Made by a program: the position numbers and the translations under genes
Shown: piece after piece, positions 5,577 through 9,132 of the stretch
Layout: every line of letters begins with the position of its first letter
Position numbering within the stretch: position 1 is the first letter of the stretch
The notes under the pieces: generated by a model
The model's input: the letters and a program-made list of their open reading frames with translations, nothing else
Told to the model about the DNA's origin: nothing
Database searches by the model: none
Assembly (NCBI GenBank): GCA_021731345.1
Contig: JAKFXO010000139.1
Span: forward strand, 1 to 9,132
Source of the DNA: Candidatus Peribacterales bacterium
GTDB taxonomy: Bacteria; Patescibacteriota; Gracilibacteria; Peribacterales; Peribacteraceae
Direction of reading: 5' to 3'
Length of the DNA: 9,132 nucleotides

Positions 5577-6567
5577 TTTCTGTGAGCTCGCCGACAAGGT
5601 TCTTTTCCATGAGATCTCTGATTCTTTTTACATTATCCGTCTGAGCCAGAGCCCACATGAGTTTTACGACTGCACACTCATAGGTCATATCCATACCTGA
5701 AATGACTCCGAGCTCTTCCAGTGTGAGCTGCTTTCTATACAGCTGCAGATCGATGGAACCACGCAAAAGCTGAGACGTGATAACAACGGGAATATTGAGT
5801 TTTGTTGCTTTGCGAATCCACGGGAACAAATGCTCCGGAAGCATACCAAGTCCGTATGCACGGAGCACAATACCGTGCGGTTTTGCTGCGAGCATCGCAT
5901 CAAAATACGATTCCGGCATTCCAGGATGAAGCGTGATGGATACGATGTTCGCATCGAAGTCTGGCTTTGCAACAATCGTTCGTTTTCTACGAACTGTTCT
6001 CCACGGATGGAGCTGAACTGATGTGTTGAATTCTGCGAGCGGTGGAAAGCGAGGACTATCGAATGTTTCCAAAATTGATTGATCCGCCTTCTTCGCTCTC
6101 GAACCCCTAAGCACCCTAGGGCCAAGTGCAATACACACTTCTGCAATATCGAGTTCTGCTGCGCGGATAGCGTAAATAAGGTTCATTCGCGCATCACTAC
6201 CAAGATCATCAATTGGCATCAGTGAGCCTGTAAGGACCACTGGCTTTCCAAGATTTTGTAACGAAAAACTGAGTGCTGCAGCGGTGTATGCCATGGTGTT
6301 AGTACCGTGGATGACGACGATTCCTTCCACATGGTCATAGACTTTTTCAATTGTCTTTGCGATCTCGATCCAGTGTGCAGGCGTCACTTCAGACGAGCCA
6401 AGGTTGGCGATCGAATGAAAATCGAGAATCACATCGCGCTGCGCATCCGGAATAAACCGATGAATTTCGACAAGCGATTCGATGGGCTCAATGCGACCGG
6501 TCTTTCTATTACGGATCATTCCGATGGAACCTCCGACGTAGAGGACTGCGATTCTTGGACGCGGCAT
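5569..6567 (-). CDS. Type I L-asparaginase family protein with altered active-site residues
   Basis: Family members hydrolyse L-asparagine to aspartate and ammonia in the cytoplasm; the related GatD deamidates Gln-tRNA partners. The 332-aa length and order of motifs fit type I asparaginase: nucleophile loop YVGGSIGM (10-17), SSEVTPAHW (58-66), HGTNTMAYT (87-95), TGSLMPIDDLGSD (113-125), RGSRAKKAD (154-162) and SPRFPPLAEF (171-180). Two key positions differ. The nucleophile loop has Ser14 where the family has Thr (GGT), and the HGTDT motif reads HGTNT, so the substrate-binding Asp is Asn90. T89 and K160 are kept. I confirmed both codons (TCC, AAC). It may be a CPR subfamily with another substrate or weak activity. 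The start lies 12 nt after the peptidase stop, pointing to one operon. No Shine-Dalgarno is seen; TCCTTTC precedes the ATG. Confidence 0.88.
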   Translation of the reverse strand: MPRPRIAVLYVGGSIGMIRNRKTGRIEPIESLVEIHRFIPDAQRDVILDFHSIANLGSSEVTPAHWIEIAKTIEKVYDHVEGIVVIHGTNTMAYTAAALSFSLQNLGKPVVLTGSLMPIDDLGSDARMNLIYAIRAAELDIAEVCIALGPRVLRGSRAKKADQSILETFDSPRFPPLAEFNTSVQLHPWRTVRRKRTIVAKPDFDANIVSITLHPGMPESYFDAMLAAKPHGIVLRAYGLGMLPEHLFPWIRKATKLNIPVVITSQLLRGSIDLQLYRKQLTLEELGVISGMDMTYECAVVKLMWALAQTDNVKRIRDLMEKNLVGELTETA

Positions 6568-6579
6568 GAAAGGATCATA

Positions 6580-7596
6580 TCAAAAATCCGGCCGTCCAAC
6601 GATCCTCGTATCTTCTAGTCGCATGCCAAATTTTCCAGGAAAATAAAGGCCGGGTTCGATGGTCACAACTTCATTTTTTAGTAATGTAGTAGGAGGCGCC
6701 TTCATGGAAAGAGTCGTACCTTCATGAATGTCCATCCCGACACCGTGGCCCAAGCTGTGACTAAACTCTTTCTCGTATCCGTGAATCTTTAAAACTCTTC
6801 TAGCCTCCTCATCAAGGACTGTATTGAAGACTCCTGGCTTCAGTAACTTCTCTGCCGATTTTTTGGCTTCCTTAAGGGCTGCATATGCTTTTTTCTGTTT
6901 CGGTGTAGGTGGCACTGTAAAGAACACACGACTGTAGTCACTACAGTAGCCTTCATACATCGCACCCATATCTACTTGGACTATGTCACCTTTTTTCAGC
7001 TTTCTATCTGTTGGTCTGTGATGCGGCTTTGAAGTGTTTTCACCAAAACCAACGATAGTCTCAAATGCCATACCTTCTGCTCCTTGCTTCATGCAATAGA
7101 CGTAGAGCTCTAAGGCTAGGTCTCGCTCGGTCATGCCGTACCGTAAGAGTGACCTCACTTTTGCAAGAGCCTTCTTTGTTATAGCGCTAGCTTCTGTAAG
7201 AGTATTGATTTCATTTTCATCTTTAATTCTTCTTAGCCCTTCTATAAGACCTTTAGTCTGAACAAATTTTTTATTCTTAAACTGTGTCTTCCAACGCTCT
7301 AAGCGAGCAACTGTGACGTAATCTGACTCATATCCAATCGTTTTATATCGAGACACATACGACTTGATATCTGAAGGATAAGCAACTGAGATTCCTGATT
7401 CAGCCCTTTTCGAAGCCATTTCTGAGTATCGTGAATCAACAAATAACACTGCCTCTTTAGCAGTCACCAGCAAAAGGGCTGTAGAGGCCTGAATACCTGT
7501 TATGTAACGAATATTGGTAAGATTCGAGATGAAGACCGCAGAGACAGGGAGCTCATGGAGCCTTTGATGCAGCCTAGAAACACGATTGGAAGCCAT
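6580..7596 (-). CDS. M24 family metallopeptidase (Xaa-Pro aminopeptidase/prolidase-like)
   Basis: This 338-aa enzyme probably removes N-terminal residues before proline, or splits Xaa-Pro dipeptides, in the cytoplasm. Residues 1-120 form the creatinase-like N-terminal domain (FISNLTNIRYITG, LFVDSRYSE). The pita-bread catalytic domain covers about 125-338. All five ligands of the two-metal centre are present: D209 (VDMGA), D220 (SDYSR), H284 (GHGVG), E314 (TIEPG) and E328 (RLEDT). PHHRPT (191-196) and H291 match substrate-binding histidines. The C-terminus stops soon after RLEDT, slightly short for the family. It is first in a minus-strand cluster with the asparaginase homologue; both release amino acids that an organism with few biosynthetic genes could use. 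The TGA stop is 12 nt before the next ATG and in the same frame. PepP versus PepQ cannot be decided by eye. Confidence 0.93.
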   Translation of the reverse strand: MASNRVSRLHQRLHELPVSAVFISNLTNIRYITGIQASTALLLVTAKEAVLFVDSRYSEMASKRAESGISVAYPSDIKSYVSRYKTIGYESDYVTVARLERWKTQFKNKKFVQTKGLIEGLRRIKDENEINTLTEASAITKKALAKVRSLLRYGMTERDLALELYVYCMKQGAEGMAFETIVGFGENTSKPHHRPTDRKLKKGDIVQVDMGAMYEGYCSDYSRVFFTVPPTPKQKKAYAALKEAKKSAEKLLKPGVFNTVLDEEARRVLKIHGYEKEFSHSLGHGVGMDIHEGTTLSMKAPPTTLLKNEVVTIEPGLYFPGKFGMRLEDTRIVGRPDF

Positions 7597-7625
7597 AGAG
7601 ATATCTGGCGGAGAAACGCTCTTTA

Positions 7626-7634
7626 TGCTATCAT
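7626..7634 (+). promoter_or_regulatory. Extended -10 promoter of the pilin/PKD operon
   Basis: TGC (7626-7628) is followed by TATCAT (7629-7634). The predicted start near 7641 gives a 20-nt leader to the ATG at 7661. No consensus -35 is found 16-18 nt upstream. It has the same form as the boxes before mnmA and the sortase gene. Confidence 0.5.
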
Positions 7635-7635
7635 A
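7630..7635 (-). promoter_or_regulatory. Possible -10 box of the peptidase operon
   Basis: On the minus strand TATGAT (7635-7630) matches 5 of 6 bases of the -10 consensus. The predicted start near 7623 gives a leader of about 26 nt to the ATG at 7596. It overlaps the plus-strand -10 box of the pilin gene almost completely. No clear -35 is seen. Confidence 0.4.
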
Positions 7636-7660
7636 GAATGATTATTCCACGTCACAGCAT

Positions 7661-8044
7661 ATGCCAACACCTAAAATGCAAAGCATTGTAAAAGCAGTAA
7701 CATTCGCTGCATCCTTCGCCTGGATGCCGAAAGCAATGGCCCAAGTCTATTCAGGCTGCGGCATTCTGTGTGGTATTAGCGGCGCAAGTGGCATCACAGG
7801 TCTTGCACAAAGCACTAGCATCAGCGAGCTCATCTTGAAGATCATCGCCTTCATTTTAGACATCGCGCTCATTCTTGCAGTGCTCGCCATCATCATTGCT
7901 GGTTTGTATCTCATCACGAGTCAGGGTGATGAAGGCCAGAAAGATAAGGCGAAGCGCATCATCTTCTACGCAATCATTGGTATCCTGCTCATTTTGTTCT
8001 CCCGTGCGATAGTGATGGTCGTAAACAGCATCTTCTTCACGTAA
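7661..8044 (+). CDS. VirB2/TrbC-like pilin (small secreted two-helix membrane protein)
   Basis: This 127-aa protein has the build of type IV secretion pilins of the VirB2/TrbC class. There is an N-terminal signal peptide with a likely cut after AMA (25-27). Two long hydrophobic helices follow at about 57-85 and 100-123, joined by a short charged loop SQGDEGQKDKAKR (87-99) that should face the cytoplasm. C33 and C37 in the mature N-terminal part could form a disulfide. CPR genomes often carry such genes without a full conjugation system, and none of the other secretion components is in the window. The gene has its own promoter. Its TAA overlaps the ATG of the PKD gene (TAATG), so the two are likely translated together. 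No Shine-Dalgarno precedes the ATG at 7661. Confidence 0.78.
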   Translation: MPTPKMQSIVKAVTFAASFAWMPKAMAQVYSGCGILCGISGASGITGLAQSTSISELILKIIAFILDIALILAVLAIIIAGLYLITSQGDEGQKDKAKRIIFYAIIGILLILFSRAIVMVVNSIFFT

Positions 8045-9132
8045 TGAATACTACTATGTCCACTAAACGGCTTTCTCTCGCAATGCTCCTCGTTATTGCA
8101 GGTTTGTCTGCAGCAGTCGGGCTTCGCGGTTCTAATGCTGCTGAATCAAACAGCATTCGGATTGAAGCAGGTGAAACATTGGAGATTGGAACTGATACAG
8201 CTTCTCCAAAGTCACAATTCAGTTGGATTCTTACGAAAGATCGCAAGTTTCAGAGCGCACAACGCACGCGCTTCTTTCAGACACGCCTTGCAGAACCTGG
8301 TACCTACGTACTAGACGTGAGCGTTCAAGACCCTATTACAAGTGAGAACGGATATAGAGCATTCACGATTGTGGTGACAGAACCAACCGGAAATTTACCA
8401 GTCGCTACTGGTGACAGAACAAGGCCTCTGAATGCAATCCTGAAGACTGATCCTCCAATCGTTGGAGGGACGGCATACATACAGCCTGAGGGAGGAATGC
8501 TAAAAATTGATGCATCTGGTTCTGATGGCAATATCTCAACCTATCATATTGATCTTGATACCTCGGTTGATTCGGATACAGATGGAGATCCAGCAAACGA
8601 TGTCGACAACCTTGATACTCTTTCAGAAAAGTCCGGGGGACATTTGTATGTCTTCATGTTGCCGACAGCAACGGAACGCCGAGTGAAACTGACGGTCACG
8701 GATATCAATTCCGTTGAGCCTAAGACAAGTGAGCTACCGGTCCGATTTGCCATTGCTCCAGTTGCATCCTCGGCTGCATCCATTTCCCAGAATCCAAATA
8801 GCCCTGTCCTCATGCAGAGAGAAGGTGCCGTTGTACGTTTCTCGGCAAAACTTGATGAGTCTATCAGCGCAGGAAAAGAGCTGATTTATGAATGGGACTT
8901 TGGCGATAGGACGAAAAGTCTTTTGTATGCCCCAACGCATACGTATGCAGCTCCGGGAACATACAACGTAGGACTCAAAATTCGCGATATCTCGAACGCT
9001 GAAGTTTTGTATGAAGGATTCGATTCCGTCCTGATCGATAACGTCCCCATTCAGGGAAGTTCTTCAAGCACAGGATCCGAATCATCCTCATCTTCATCTG
9101 GTACGACAGGTGGAGAATCCAGTGTTTCCTTG
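8044..9132 (+). CDS. Secreted PKD-domain surface protein, 3' end outside the window
   Basis: The frame is open for 363 codons from the ATG at 8044 to the last base. Residues 8-33 form a signal peptide (M5 is an alternative start). Three immunoglobulin-like beta domains can be proposed: about 37-112, 138-236 and 240-333. The third is a clear PKD domain with YEWDFGD (282-288) and HTYAAPGTYNV (299-309). In the second, D176, D178, D180, G181, D182, D186 and D188 form a DxDxDG-type loop that probably binds calcium. A Ser/Gly/Thr-rich linker starts at 339, so more domains or a cell-wall anchor probably follow. PKD domains usually mediate protein or glycan contacts outside the cell. The start overlaps the pilin stop by one base, suggesting that the two work together. 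The C-terminus, where a sortase motif would be, is not visible. Confidence 0.85.
   Translation, partial: MNTTMSTKRLSLAMLLVIAGLSAAVGLRGSNAAESNSIRIEAGETLEIGTDTASPKSQFSWILTKDRKFQSAQRTRFFQTRLAEPGTYVLDVSVQDPITSENGYRAFTIVVTEPTGNLPVATGDRTRPLNAILKTDPPIVGGTAYIQPEGGMLKIDASGSDGNISTYHIDLDTSVDSDTDGDPANDVDNLDTLSEKSGGHLYVFMLPTATERRVKLTVTDINSVEPKTSELPVRFAIAPVASSAASISQNPNSPVLMQREGAVVRFSAKLDESISAGKELIYEWDFGDRTKSLLYAPTHTYAAPGTYNVGLKIRDISNAEVLYEGFDSVLIDNVPIQGSSSSTGSESSSSSSGTTGGESSVSL

Noticed and set aside
5569..7596. Alternative genetic code with UGA as glycine
   Set aside because: All the long genes are open under the standard code without internal TGA. Genes of lineages that use UGA for Gly would contain many. 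TGA also terminates two genes at plausible positions.
8037..8940. Minus-strand frames inside the PKD gene
   Set aside because: They lie antisense to a 363-codon open frame with signal peptide and PKD motifs, and their products are low-complexity or show no domain signature.
1..9132. CRISPR array, transposon, toxin-antitoxin or defence module
   Set aside because: No direct-repeat array, terminal repeats with a transposase frame, or small toxin/antitoxin pair could be seen on either strand. The long frames are all accounted for by other families.

Overview
The window fits a Patescibacteria/CPR genome, most likely of the Peregrinibacteria/Peribacteria type. This is inferred from gene content: a DUF5671 membrane protein, a sortase, a VirB2/TrbC-like pilin coupled to a PKD-domain surface protein, compact packing, and starts without Shine-Dalgarno sequences. 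The standard code with UGA as stop is used. Eight long reading frames run without internal TGA, and TGA terminates two of them, which argues against the UGA=Gly code of Gracilibacteria/Absconditabacteria. The window contains no recognised defence system, integrase, transposon, CRISPR array or rRNA.

Left part (1-2436). The window opens with a perfect 95-nt palindrome (47-nt arms, 1-nt centre) beginning exactly at base 1. It covers the first codons of a possible minus-strand gene and may be a contig-end artefact. Next come a minus-strand terminator, a DUF5671 membrane protein (minus), and the divergent tRNA 2-thiouridylase gene mnmA (plus), for which a TTG start at 1336 is preferred.

Middle (2437-4931). 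A sortase with a long cytoplasmic N-terminus (plus) converges on an EamA/DMT transporter (minus), and their stop codons overlap. The transporter has the best sigma70-like promoter in the window. Divergent from it is tRNA-Leu(UAA), with CCA encoded.

Right part (4910-9132). Three minus-strand genes form a probable cluster in the order M24 aminopeptidase, type I asparaginase-family enzyme, unknown 195-aa protein. The last one ends inside the antisense strand of the tRNA. The asparaginase homologue has two changed active-site residues. Divergent from the peptidase is a plus-strand pair: a VirB2/TrbC-like pilin joined by a TAATG overlap to a secreted PKD protein that runs off the window.

Functional themes are tRNA biology (mnmA, tRNA-Leu), amino-acid and peptide use (M24 peptidase, asparaginase homologue, DMT exporter) and the cell surface (sortase, pilin, PKD protein, DUF5671 protein). 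The sorting substrate of the sortase is not visible here; the PKD protein is a candidate, but its C-terminus lies outside the window.
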